Source of the DNA: DATBJG01 sp963790545
Lineage (GTDB): Bacteria; Acidobacteriota; Vicinamibacteria; Vicinamibacterales; JAMQPK01
Reading direction: 5' to 3'
NCBI GenBank assembly: GCA_963790545.1
Contig: CAWBPA010000018.1
Coordinates: forward strand, 62,001 to 126,000
Length of the DNA stretch: 64,000 nucleotides
Part shown: piece after piece, positions 25,355 through 34,710 of the stretch
Layout of the letters: every line of letters starts with the position of its first letter
How positions within the stretch are numbered: position 1 is the stretch's first letter
Made by a program: the position numbers and the translations under genes
The notes under the pieces: generated by a model
What the model saw: the letters and a program-made list of their open reading frames with translations, nothing else
Told to the model about the DNA's origin: nothing
Database searches by the model: none

Positions 25355-27307
25355 CTACCCAGCAGGTGGACGTGGCGCCAGCGCCTGGACCTTCGCGTCG
25401 GCGTAGCCGGGCATCGAACGGACGCGCGCGGCGGCCGATTCGGCGTCGGGGCGAGCAGCATACCGACCCAAAAGCACCACGTACAATGGCCCCCCCTCGA
25501 CCCTCAGTGTCACGCGGTAGGCAGGTAGTCCCTGACCCATCAACTCCGTGACGAGCGCTTCGGCGCGGCCTGGTTCCGTGAACGACGCGACCTGGACGAC
25601 GAACCACTGAGCTCCCGTGGGGGCAATCGGCGTCGGAGACGCAGGTGACGGCGACGCCTGGGTCGACGGTGAAGGAGTTGCAACGGCTGGATCTTCACCG
25701 CCGACCAAAGCTGACGGTGCTGGTACCAGCTGAAGTCCTTGCGGTTCGGCCAACGACACATCCGCCGCTTTGGGCAGATCGACGGCGACATCCGCATCGC
25801 TGGGTTCCGATCGCCCCGTCACGCCAAACGCCATCTGACCTATCCACCCGAGCAACGCGACCGCAACGAGCACACCCGCAGCAATCCGAAGATGCCGCGT
25901 GAGTCCTTCGCGTGCCGGCGTCTCTGAGGGCAGATCGACGACGGAGGTATCGTAAAAGTCGTCGAGTTCCTCTTCCTGCACCTCTCGTTCGCGCTCGGCT
26001 GGTTCCACACGCGGTGCGTAGAATTCGGGCTCGACCTGGTTCGCGTACGCCGCCAGAAGGCGACGACGTTCGCGTCCGCCATAGCCTGCCGAGACCGGAG
26101 GCTGATAATGATGCTGGGACGCCGGCGGTGGTGGCGAAAAGTTCGGCTCCGGCATCAATTCTTCTTCGGAGAGCTCTGCGTCAAAGAGCTCCGTCTCCTC
26201 CGACTCTTCACTGTGGGGCTCGATCATCGTTTCAAGGTCGAAATCGTCGTCCTCGACCATGAGCGATTTTGGAGTCGGCTCGATACGCTTCGGAGTCAGC
26301 GGCACCACCGGAACCGCTGCGACGACGGGCTCGTCAATCGCAACAACCGGTTGAACCTTTTCAGGGGCCGATGGTGTAGGAGTCGCAACCGGCGCCTGCT
26401 CGTCGCGCGCCACGAGCCCCAGATCCTCTGCTGCTCGCGCAATGAGCCTCGGTTGAATCTGGATGGCCCGCTCGCGATGGCCGTGTTGAAGCGCGCGATC
26501 ACATACGAGGTTGACGAGGCGTGGCACACCACGCGAGACGTCGTACACCTCGTCGAGCGCTGCATCAGTAAAATGAATGCGATCTGGAGATCCGCCGGCC
26601 ACCTGAAGCCGGTGCGCGACGTAGCCTGACAGCCCGTCACGCGTCAGCGGCCCAAGGTCGCACCGCACCGACACGCGCTGATCGACCTGACGCATCTGAG
26701 GCAGCTTCAAGCTGGTCCGAAGTTCGAGCTGGCCCACGAGCACGACCTGCAGCAGCTTCTCCCCATCCTCGAGGTCCGACAGAATCCGGATCTCTTCGAG
26801 CAAGGGCGCGGACAGGTTCTGCGCCTCGTCAATAATCAGAACCGCAAAAGCATTGAGCGGCTGCAAAGATTTCAGAAATTCGTACAGCGGATAACTGAGA
26901 TCCGGCCGCGACGCGTTTCTGAGCCGACCCGCCTTCAGATCGTCGATCGACATCACGCCAAAATCGATCAACAGCATCTTCAGCAAATCTTCGCGCGACA
27001 CAAATGGATCGGGCACGAAGGTCGAGAAGGTTTTTTGATCGAGGTGCTGCAGCACGGCGCGGCACAACGTGGTCTTGCCGGTCCCGATGTCGCCGGTCAG
27101 CACAATCAGGCCTTCACGCCTGCGAATGCCGGTCAGCAGTTCGTTGAAAGCCAGCGCGTGCGAGACGCTCTTATAAAGGAACCGGGGATCCGACGCGAGA
27201 CTGAACGCTTTCTCTCTAAGCCCGTAGTACGACTCGTAAATGAACGTCTTATCGTTCACTTGCGACTGGGCGGGCGACAGCTGATGGGCGCGGTTTGGCG
27301 GGTACAC
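25355..27307 (-). CDS. ExeA-like AAA ATPase with transmembrane helix and SPOR domain
   Basis: A 650-residue membrane ATPase. The N-terminal AAA domain (ExeA/GspA-like) begins FIYESYYGLREKAFSLASDP, with Walker A LTGDIGTGKTTLC, Walker B AVLIIDEAQN and an arginine region QMRQVDQRVSVRC. A long acidic/proline linker follows, one transmembrane helix (IAAGVLVAVALLGWIGQMAF) and a C-terminal SPOR domain (WFVVQVASFTEPGRAEALVTEL) that binds denuded peptidoglycan. This layout links cytoplasmic ATP hydrolysis to the cell wall, as for GspA in type II secretion. A paralogue lies immediately upstream. It begins with GTG at 27307. Confidence 0.85.
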   Translation of the reverse strand: MYPPNRAHQLSPAQSQVNDKTFIYESYYGLREKAFSLASDPRFLYKSVSHALAFNELLTGIRRREGLIVLTGDIGTGKTTLCRAVLQHLDQKTFSTFVPDPFVSREDLLKMLLIDFGVMSIDDLKAGRLRNASRPDLSYPLYEFLKSLQPLNAFAVLIIDEAQNLSAPLLEEIRILSDLEDGEKLLQVVLVGQLELRTSLKLPQMRQVDQRVSVRCDLGPLTRDGLSGYVAHRLQVAGGSPDRIHFTDAALDEVYDVSRGVPRLVNLVCDRALQHGHRERAIQIQPRLIARAAEDLGLVARDEQAPVATPTPSAPEKVQPVVAIDEPVVAAVPVVPLTPKRIEPTPKSLMVEDDDFDLETMIEPHSEESEETELFDAELSEEELMPEPNFSPPPPASQHHYQPPVSAGYGGRERRRLLAAYANQVEPEFYAPRVEPAEREREVQEEELDDFYDTSVVDLPSETPAREGLTRHLRIAAGVLVAVALLGWIGQMAFGVTGRSEPSDADVAVDLPKAADVSLAEPQGLQLVPAPSALVGGEDPAVATPSPSTQASPSPASPTPIAPTGAQWFVVQVASFTEPGRAEALVTELMGQGLPAYRVTLRVEGGPLYVVLLGRYAARPDAESAAARVRSMPGYADAKVQALAPRPPAG

Positions 27308-27364
27308 AATCCGGATTCTGCAGCTCTTTTCGGTCGAAACGGCATAAGTCTTTATGAAACGGCG

Positions 27365-29177
27365 CTACGGCTGGGTGCCTGCGGCCACCGCAGACTCGGC
27401 CGGGACGGCCGGTAAATCCGCCTGCAGCACCAGAGCATTCGAATAACCGGGCATCTGACGAATCAGCGTCGAGGCCAGTTCAGCTTGCGCTCGACTGCCA
27501 TAGCGACCAACGTAAACCCGTTGGACGCGCTCGCCGCCGCCAAGGTCTACTTCCGTATGATAGGCCCGAAACCCGGAGTTTGTGAGCGTTCGTACCAGCG
27601 CGGTAGCACTTTCCACACTGGAAAGTGAGGCCACCTGGACGATGTACTCCTTTCCGGACGGTTCGACCGCGGGGGCACGCGGTGGGGTGCGAGCGGGGAC
27701 CGGCACGGCGGACAGTGGGGCTGGACCAGAGGGAGCACGGAGTCGGGGTGGATCGGGTATAGGCGACAACTCGGTCGGAAACGAGGGGTTGGGCGCCAAT
27801 AGCGGATCTGTCAGAAGAGCGGGAGTCGACCCGGTCGTGGGGACACCCAATGTGACTGGCGGCACGGTCGGCTCAGTGACGGGGTCGGAAGGCGTCGCCG
27901 AGATTGGCGCCGGCGCCCGCGAAGACGGCGCGGACATCCTCGACCACACTTGCCAGCCACCCCACGCAAGCACCGCCGCCAACATCAACAGGGTCATCGC
28001 TCGCGCTGCGCGACGAAGAAACACGGAGCCGCGGCCATCGTGTTCATGGTCGAGATCCGCATCGTCCATGTGCCCCACCGTCCCCAGTCCCAGGAACGGC
28101 TGGCGGGTACGCGTCCGTCCACTCTGCTCGTCAGGGTCTGCGGCAGGTTCGAACTCTTCGTCTTCACCCGCCAGCAGCTCCGGCGGCGGGGGTTCGAAAT
28201 CGCTCAAGGCATCGAGGTCGAGCTCATACGGTAATTCGCTCGACGCTGGGGTTGCGGTGACGACTTCCGGAGATGGAACCAGGGATCCAAGGTCGAGCTC
28301 GATGACGGCGCGCGCGACGAGATCCGAACCGATGAGCGACACCTGCTGATCGAAGCCACGCTGCAGCGCGCGATCGCAAATCAGGTTGATCGCACGGGGA
28401 ACGCCACGCGATGCTTTGTACACGTCGTCAATCGCGGCAGGCAGGAACGGCTGTTGATCGGGCTCGAGGCCAGCGACCCACAACCGGTGCTTGATGTACT
28501 CGGCAACGCCCTCACGAGTCAGCGGCGCGAGCTCGCACCGGTACTGACACTCGCTGATCGACCTGACGCATTTCAGGCAATTTCAAGTGCGCGCGCAGTT
28601 CGAGCTGCCCAACGAGTACCACCTGCAGCAGCTTCTCGCGATCCTCCAGATCCGACAGAATGCGAATTTCCTCGAGCAGCGGGGGCGGCACATTCTGCGC
28701 CTCGTCGATGATCATGACCGCAACCGCATTCAGTGGCTGGAGCGACTTGAGAAAGTCGTAAAGCGGATAGCTGAGGTCCGGACGTGATACGTCTTTGAGG
28801 CGGCCGCTCCGCAGATCGTCCACCGACATCACACCGAAGTCGATGAGGAGCATCTTCAAGAGATCTTCGCGCGATACAAACGGGTCGGGCACGAACGCCG
28901 TGAAGGTTTTTCGATCGAGGTTCTCCAGCACGGCGCGGCACAGCGTCGTCTTCCCGGTTCCAATGTCACCGGTGAGCACGATCAGTCCTTCGCGACGGCG
29001 AATGGCCGTCAGGAGATTGTTAAATGCTGCCTTGTGCGCCGGACTCTTATAGAGGAACCGTGGATCGGACGAGAGGCTGAACGGCTTTTCTCTGAGACCG
29101 TAGAACTGTTCGTAAATGAACGTGCTATCAGATCCGGGAGGGTTCAGTACGTCGGGCGAGGAGGACTGGATCACCAA
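27365..29177 (-). pseudogene. Second ExeA-like AAA/SPOR ATPase, frameshifted
   Basis: A tandem paralogue of the neighbouring gene. The N-terminal frame (28512-29177, GTG start with GGAG before it) gives FIYEQFYGLREKPFSLSSDP, Walker A LTGDIGTGKTTLC and Walker B AVMIIDEAQNV up to QRVSV. One extra base at about 28541 shifts it out of frame. The continuation (from about 28540 to 27365) reads CELAPLTREGVAEY, YKASRGVPRAINLICDRAL, then a linker, a helix (LLMLAAVLAWGGWQVWS) and a SPOR domain (YIVQVASLSSVESATALV). Repaired length is about 600 residues. The two copies are near-identical in the ATPase core but have different linkers. Confidence 0.8.
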
Positions 29178-29347
29178 GGAGCTCCGGCAAAAAATTGCTC
29201 CCTAGTACGTACAGGATCCCGGCTGAACTGTCAACGATTACGCGGGCCGGATCTTACTCAATTATTTGAGGTTGACGCGCTTCTGTCGTGGATCACAACA
29301 CTTTCGTTGCAGGAAAGGTCTCCGGTCGTAGCGGTACGAGTTTCCAC

Positions 29348-29539
29348 CTACTCAGTGAGCGATGTTGCCTGGCGACGCTGGTGAGCGGCAAGGCCACCCT
29401 TGCGACCGGCTGCGCGGGCTTCTTCACGACTCCACTGATGGGCGCGACCCTTCTCGTGCGCAACCTTGCCTCCCTTGCTGGCAATCTCGCGCTGCTTCTC
29501 GCGATCCATCGACGCGAACCCTCGATCTTCTTTGCCCAC
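29348..29539 (-). CDS. KGG-repeat stress protein
   Basis: A 63-residue, highly charged protein with a repeated glycine-rich motif: GFASMDREKQREIASKGGKVAHEKG, then WSREEARAAGRKGGLAAHQR. This is the KGG (stress-induced acidophilic) repeat found in YciG-like proteins and desiccation or general stress proteins. GTG start at 29539 with GAAGGGGGA before it. Cytoplasmic and probably unstructured. Confidence 0.75.
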   Translation of the reverse strand: MGKEDRGFASMDREKQREIASKGGKVAHEKGRAHQWSREEARAAGRKGGLAAHQRRQATSLTE

Positions 29540-29818
29540 AGCGTCCCCCTTCGAAACCTTCCAACCGACTCCCTGGGATAAATCCGACGTAACGACGGTG
29601 TAAATGCACGCCGATTCGTACAGCCAGTTTGTGCAACGCGCGTGCCTTGCCCACTCAGGATACGGGTGCCAGCGGACTCGTGGATTTCTTGCGGTTACGG
29701 GCTTTCGACGATCGCGGCACTTTCGCAGATCGGAAGGGCTGACGAAAAAGCGTAAGAACGCTGTGGTCAGAATCCAAATTGTTGGTTTTATGCGGCGGCT
29801 GGCTGGATTTCTGAACTC

Positions 29819-31276
29819 CTACCGGATCCGGTCGCGTGCCTCATCCAGTCGTGCCACGCTTTTCGCCCGACCGAGCAGGGCCAGCACCTCGAAAAGGCCA
29901 GGGCTGACGGCGCGTCCGGTCACCGCAACGCGCACGGCGTGAATGAGCGTCCCCGCTTTCACTCCACGCGAACCAGCCAGGTCTCGAAGGACTTTCTCGA
30001 GAGACCCCTCGTCGAACGACTCGAGCCGCGACCATTCGTGCCTCAACGCGTCGAGGTGCGAGATCAGGTCTGGCGACGACAGATGTTTGTGAACCGCGTT
30101 GGAGTCGAAATCAAGGACATCGCCGAGCAGCGGACGCGCGATCTCGACGAAATCGCTAAGGCGGTGGGCACGCGGCCGAATCAGCTCGATGAGCTTCAAC
30201 ATCCAGGGACGGCGCTCGTGTTCGTAGTCGTCCGACCACAGTTCCGCGTCGTGGAGAAGGCGCCTGATGCGCTCCAGAATCTCGTCGCCCGACAGTCTGG
30301 CAATGTGCTGCTGGTTGAACCAGTCCAGTTTTTCGGGATTGAAGACCGCGTTTCCGCCACTGATTCCCTGCAGTGAAAAGGCTGCGATCAGCTCGTCACG
30401 CGTGAACAACTCCTGATCGGTTCCTGGTGACCACCCGAGCAATGCGAGAAAGTTCACCATGGCTTCCGGCAGATACCCCTGGCGTTCGTACTCCATGACC
30501 GACGTCGCGCCATGACGCTTGCTCAAGCGGCGTTTGTCCGGCCCGAGAATGAGCGGCACGTGTGCGAACTGCGGCAACGGCGCGCCGAATGCTTGGTACA
30601 GCAGCACCTGCTTCGGCGTATTGGAGATATGGTCGTCTCCCCGTACGACGTGCGTAATAGCCATGTCGATGTCGTCGGCGACGACGGACAGGTGATAGGT
30701 CGGGTGCTCATCTGATCGCAAAACCACGAAGTCTTCGATGTGCGCACCGTCGAACTCGATCGGGCCATGCACGAGATCGACAAAGCGCGTCACGCCGTCT
30801 GGCACGCGAAACCGAATCGCGCGCAGGGCTCCAGTGGCTTCAAGCTCGGCCACCTGCGACGGATCGAGCTGCGCGCACGTCCGGTCGTACGACCAGGTCT
30901 GCCCCTGTCGCTCTGCCTCTTCGCGCTTGGAACGCAGGAGGTCTGGCGAGCAGTAGCAGTAGTACGCCCGCCCTTCACTGGCCAGCCGGTTTGCGAGCGC
31001 GCGGTATCGATCGCGCCGTTCGGATTGGAAGTACGGACCATGCGGTCCGCCAACGTCGGGGCCTTCGTCCCAGTCGAGGCCAAGCCAGCGCAGACCTTGG
31101 AGAATCCCATCCACCATCTCGGCGGACGACCGTTCGACGTCTGTGTCTTCGACTCGCAGCACGAATGCGCCGCCATGCCGGCGTGCAAAGAGCCAGTTGA
31201 AGAGCGCGGTCCTGGCGCCTCCCACGTGAAGATAGCCAGTTGGGGAGGGCGCGAAACGGAGGCGGGGGGGAGACAT
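29819..31276 (-). CDS. gltX: Glutamyl-tRNA synthetase
   Basis: A 485-residue class Ic aminoacyl-tRNA synthetase that charges tRNA-Glu. The HIGH region is RFAPSPTGYLHVGGARTALFNWLFA, followed by RVEDTDVERSS, and the KMSKS equivalent is RRLSKRHGATSVMEY. The C-terminal anticodon-binding domain ends near RLDEARDRIR. ATG 31276 is the start; upstream codons are only a GC-rich repeat. It is likely non-discriminating if the genome uses GatCAB, which cannot be judged here. The only clearly essential housekeeping enzyme in the window. Confidence 0.95.
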   Translation of the reverse strand: MSPPRLRFAPSPTGYLHVGGARTALFNWLFARRHGGAFVLRVEDTDVERSSAEMVDGILQGLRWLGLDWDEGPDVGGPHGPYFQSERRDRYRALANRLASEGRAYYCYCSPDLLRSKREEAERQGQTWSYDRTCAQLDPSQVAELEATGALRAIRFRVPDGVTRFVDLVHGPIEFDGAHIEDFVVLRSDEHPTYHLSVVADDIDMAITHVVRGDDHISNTPKQVLLYQAFGAPLPQFAHVPLILGPDKRRLSKRHGATSVMEYERQGYLPEAMVNFLALLGWSPGTDQELFTRDELIAAFSLQGISGGNAVFNPEKLDWFNQQHIARLSGDEILERIRRLLHDAELWSDDYEHERRPWMLKLIELIRPRAHRLSDFVEIARPLLGDVLDFDSNAVHKHLSSPDLISHLDALRHEWSRLESFDEGSLEKVLRDLAGSRGVKAGTLIHAVRVAVTGRAVSPGLFEVLALLGRAKSVARLDEARDRIR

Positions 31277-31381
31277 GGTCGGGTGCCGGGTGCTTGGTGC
31301 CTCGTGCCTGGTGCTGTGCCGGGTGCCTGGTGCCGGGTGCTGTGACGGGTGCTGTGCCGGGTGCTGGGTGCCCGCCCGGGG
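31277..31381. repeat. Degenerate GTGCCGGGTGCTG tandem repeat
   Basis: About 100 bases before gltX are built from variants of GTGCCGGGTGCTG and GTGCCTGGTGC in tandem. It occupies the space where the gltX promoter or leader should be. Confidence 0.7.
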
Positions 31382-31450
31382 CAATCCGCCGATATCGACC
31401 CGTGATTGTTGACTGTCGACTGTTGATGATACTGCCTCAACACCTGTCGA

Positions 31451-31456
31451 TATAAT
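31451..31456 (+). promoter_or_regulatory. Possible -10 box, near-leaderless start of FAD oxidoreductase
   Basis: TATAAT lies 9 bases before the ATG at 31466 and no Shine-Dalgarno sequence is visible. If used, transcription would begin almost at the start codon. No convincing -35 box is at the right distance. Confidence 0.35.
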
Positions 31457-31465
31457 TCAGCCCTC

Positions 31466-32759
31466 ATGCCGAACGAGATTTCGCTGCGCACCATCCGTCG
31501 TCCGCCTGTCCGGGGGGCCAAAACAGTCACGGCCGACGTGTGCGTGCTGGGCGCCGGCATCGCAGGCGTGTCGGCGGCGCTCGAGGCCGCGAGGCTGGGG
31601 CGCTCGGTCGCGCTCGTCGATAGCGCGCCATCCCTGGGCGGTCAGGCGATCGGATCGATCATCGGCACCATCATTGGTCTTTACAGTCACGGACCCGAAC
31701 CCTACCAAATCACCCATGGGATTGCCGACGACCTCATCAACGACCTGACGGCCGAAGGGTCGCTCCATCGCCGCATCTCGATGACCGGTACCATCACCTT
31801 CCAGTACGACGAAGTGCGACTGGCACGGTGGATTGAGCGCAAGGTTGAAGACGCCGGCATCAGGGCCATCGTCTCGGCCGTGCTCACACATGTGGGATTC
31901 GACAAGAGACGCGTGCAATACCTCGAGTTCGCCAATCGGTTCGGTCCGCTGCGGATCGAAGCCCAAAGTTACGTCGATGCCTCGGGCGACGCGAGCCTCA
32001 GCTACGAGGCAGGCCTCGAAGTTCGAGAGCCTGATGCACCGGTGTATGGATCGCTGAATTTCATCATCGAAGGGTACGACGTCGAGGCGGTGAAGGACCT
32101 CGTGATCAAAGATGTCCACGCACGGCTGGCCGAGCGCGGCAAGGCCTATCGGGCTCGTCCGTCACGATGGCTTCTTGATGCACTTCCCTGGGCGGAACTT
32201 CATGCTGGCCAACGTGACGCACTTCGAGACACCACTCGATCCCGCCAGAAGTGCGCAGATGGTGTTTGACGGCCGACGACAGGCGGACAACGTGATCCGA
32301 TTCTTGCGGGCAGAATTCCCGAACATTTTTGCCAACGCGCGGGTTCGGACCTACGGCAATCCCGGATTGCGCCAGACGCGGTGGATTCTGAGTCTCCGAC
32401 AGCTAACGCTCGATGAAATTCGAAAGGGCGAACGCCCGGCGGATGCGGTGGCGAGATGCGCCTGGTGGGTGGAACTTCACAACACGAAAGAGCTGGTGCA
32501 CTGGGAACAGTTCGCGCCGGGCCACGTTTACTACATTCCCCTCTCGTGCATGATCCCGCGAGACGCCGACAACATCATCACCGCCGGTCGCTGCGTCGAC
32601 GCGGACATCCACGCGCTCTCGGCCATTCGAGTGATGGGCCCCTGCATCGCAATGGGAGCGGCCGCTGCGCACTGCGTCGATCTCGCCGGTGCAGGCCCGG
32701 TGCAGAACGTCGACCTCGTGAGTTTGCAGCGCCGGCTTCGGGAAAATCTGGAGTCGTAG
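31466..32759 (+). pseudogene. FAD-dependent oxidoreductase (GidA/FAD_oxidored-like), frameshifted
   Basis: A flavoprotein of about 430 residues if repaired. The N-part (31466 to about 32150) holds the FAD dinucleotide site ADVCVLGAGIAGVSAALEAARLG, then SLGGQAIGSIIGTIIGLY and SYVDASGDASLSYEAG. At about 32150 an extra C (TATCGGG) shifts the frame. The continuation reads GLVRHDGFLMHFPGRNFMLANVTHFET, then NPGLRQTRWI, YYIPLSCMIPRDADNIITAGRCVDADIHALSAIRVMGPC and stops at 32759. This end, with AGRCVDADIHALSAIR, is typical of FAD-dependent oxidoreductases in sugar and polyol catabolic clusters. It heads such a cluster here. Error or true pseudogene undecided. Confidence 0.78.
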
Positions 32760-32810
32760 CGCGGACCCTTTAGGGTCCGCTTGAGGCGGGCCTTGAAAGT
32801 CCCGCGCTAC
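32756..32810. repeat. Paired palindromic repeat (GTAGCGC family)
   Basis: GTAGCGCGGACCC-TTTA-GGGTCCGC is followed by an opposite-facing unit ending GCGCTAC. Two repeat units of the same family face each other, making a bidirectional terminator-like structure between convergent genes. Confidence 0.65.
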
Positions 32811-33292
32811 AGGTCAATCATTGGCGAGGATTTTTTTCGCACCGTAACAATCCCTCTATCCCCGTCAACTGTGACCCAGTCTCCCGTTTCGATGACGTCG
32901 AGCGGATTGCGATCGAAGTCGGTGACGCTTGGCACGCGCATGACGACGGCACCGAGGGCCACCTTGGTGGTCATTTCGTTGAAGACCAGGGCCTTGGGAG
33001 CGGTGCCCGCCAGCCGCGCGATGTGGTACATCGCCGACCACCCCGACGAGCCTTTCGCACCGCGAAACACGAGCACCTTGTCTTTGAATGCCTGCCCGCG
33101 AAGCTCATGCCGCGTTTCGGTGATCACGCCTTGAACCGGATTGACCCCACCCCATCCCGGCACGGTCTCTCGCGTGACGAGGGCTTCGCCTTCAGCGCAG
33201 CCGCCAACGACTTTGCGACCGCGAAGAACGATCTCGGCCTGCGGATCTAAAGTCGGCGGGTCTAAAGACCCGCCTCTACCTGTCAACGTCAT
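32807..33292 (-). CDS. Aconitase X, small (swivel) subunit
   Basis: A 161-residue protein of the AcnX swivel-domain family (DUF126): AEIVLRGRKVVGGCAEGEALVTRETVPGWGGVNP, then GKAFKDKVLVFRGAKGSSGWSAMYHIARLAG-like LVFRGAKGSSGWSAMY and TGDWVTVDGDRGIVTV. It pairs with the large subunit, whose stop codon overlaps this start (ATGA). Codons 4-12 are encoded by a 20-bp palindrome (33256-33275) that looks like an inserted repeat element. Confidence 0.82.
   Translation of the reverse strand: MTLTGRGGSLDPPTLDPQAEIVLRGRKVVGGCAEGEALVTRETVPGWGGVNPVQGVITETRHELRGQAFKDKVLVFRGAKGSSGWSAMYHIARLAGTAPKALVFNEMTTKVALGAVVMRVPSVTDFDRNPLDVIETGDWVTVDGDRGIVTVRKKSSPMIDL
33256..33275. repeat. Palindromic repeat inside aconitase X small-subunit gene
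   Basis: GGCGGGTCT-AA-AGACCCGCC, a perfect 9-bp-arm palindrome with the same CTAAAG core as the intergenic repeats elsewhere, but lying within the first codons of a gene. Confidence 0.6.
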
Positions 33293-34578
33293 GGATGATT
33301 CCCGTTCCACCGGCCTGCGATTGCCGCATGAATGCAATCCTCCGTCGACCCGAACCATGCCTGAATCCCGAGAATGGCCGGCAGATAGTGCGTCTGCTTT
33401 GCCGAGTCGAGCGCGGCCACTTTGGTGTCAGGAGGAATGGCCTGCGCGAAAGCCGAGCAGGTGTCGGTCATCAGGAGACCGCCGGCATCGGCAATCACTT
33501 TCGTGAAGCCCAACGCGTCGGCTTCCGACCTGACCGCGCGAGACGTGAAGATCCACAACCGACAGTTCGAGCTGACTTTCTTCCCTTCGAGCAGCCGGCA
33601 GGCATCACGAATCTGTTCGAGTGAATAGTGTGGGCACCCGAGCATGACGTAATCGATGTTCGGATCGCTCGCGTTCGAGTTGAGCTTGTCGTACACCTGT
33701 CGTTGTTCGGCCTTTCCGTAGTTGAACGTCTCGACCGAACGGTTTTCTCCGAACGCCATCTCCAGTGTCTCGGCTTCCGGTGTCACGCCCACGATGTGAT
33801 ACATCTCGACACCGCCGGACGACGAGGCCGCGGCCCCAAAGTGTTTGTGACGAATCAGGTCGGGCTGCCCGTACTTCCCCACGACCACCGGAATGTGTTC
33901 CTGGACGACATCGCCGACGAAATATCCGAGCATGCCCCAATGCATGACGTCCTCGACCGGCAGCTCGACGTTGACGCGATGTGTGCCGAGACGTTTGGCA
34001 TCCTGGTGCAGACCAAAGTCCGGAATCTTTCCTGTCAGCATCGCGGCGCTCGTGCTCTCGCGCCCTTCCGTATTGGTTCGCGCGCCAATCACGGAGTTGC
34101 AGTACACCACGGCCGATGACTCCATCCATGCACAATGCTCACCCTTCTCCGGTACGTTCCCCGCCAGATAGGGCGTGCAGGTCTTCAGGATCTCCACACC
34201 CTTGCCAGCGGCAAACGCTTCACGCTCCTGGTGCCCTTTGAAGATTTCGGGCTTCATGCCCAACGTCTCCCAATTGTCGGGATCGGCGCCGCCTTGCAGA
34301 TGGCACGTATGGACGAGCGCCTGGGGCACGTCGACGAGCTCATCGGAATCCAGATCGAAATGCGAAAAAATTGCGTCGTACTGGCTGGTCCCCGCGGCCT
34401 TGTAGTAATTTTGCAGAAACGGATTGGCCGACCCAGGCACGCCCGCGACATTCTTGGTATCGAGGAATCGTTCGGCGCCCAGCGCCTCTCCATAACGAAC
34501 GAGCAGCTCCATGGCCTTCTGGCGCGCCTTGCCTTCGTGGCCATCGAGCATGGATTTCTCAGCATCCGTGAGTGTCAT
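33289..34578 (-). CDS. Aconitase X, large (catalytic) subunit
   Basis: A 429-residue AcnX catalytic protein (DUF521). Cys residues for the iron-sulfur site occur in KTCTPYLAGN, MLGCPHYSLEQI and MTDTCSAFAQA. Other signatures are the loop ESSAVVYCNSVIGARTNTEG and KYGQPDLIRHKHFG. Bacterial AcnX enzymes dehydrate cis-3-hydroxy-L-proline, and archaeal ones act on mevalonate phosphate. Here a sugar-acid-type dehydratase, transporter and oxidoreductase are nearby, so a catabolic dehydratase is likely, with substrate unproven. The small subunit follows with a 4-base overlap. Confidence 0.85.
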   Translation of the reverse strand: MTLTDAEKSMLDGHEGKARQKAMELLVRYGEALGAERFLDTKNVAGVPGSANPFLQNYYKAAGTSQYDAIFSHFDLDSDELVDVPQALVHTCHLQGGADPDNWETLGMKPEIFKGHQEREAFAAGKGVEILKTCTPYLAGNVPEKGEHCAWMESSAVVYCNSVIGARTNTEGRESTSAAMLTGKIPDFGLHQDAKRLGTHRVNVELPVEDVMHWGMLGYFVGDVVQEHIPVVVGKYGQPDLIRHKHFGAAASSSGGVEMYHIVGVTPEAETLEMAFGENRSVETFNYGKAEQRQVYDKLNSNASDPNIDYVMLGCPHYSLEQIRDACRLLEGKKVSSNCRLWIFTSRAVRSEADALGFTKVIADAGGLLMTDTCSAFAQAIPPDTKVAALDSAKQTHYLPAILGIQAWFGSTEDCIHAAIAGRWNGNHP

Positions 34579-34591
34579 CTAGATTCTCAGA

Positions 34592-34690
34592 AGCTCAACG
34601 CAGAGTTCGCAGAGGACGCGGAGAACGCGGAATATCAAAAAGATCTCTGCGGCCTCCGCGTCCTCTGCGACCTCAGCGTTAAAGGGCAAC
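34592..34690. repeat. Large inverted repeat (CGCAGAGG type)
   Basis: CGCAGAGGACGCGGAG at 34608-34623 is matched by its exact complement CTCCGCGTCCTCTGCG at 34654-34669, with further imperfect pairing outside. It forms a long hairpin between two genes transcribed leftwards. A related hairpin is at 47528-47586. Confidence 0.65.
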
Positions 34691-34710
34691 CTCAGCGTTA
34701 AAGAATGACG

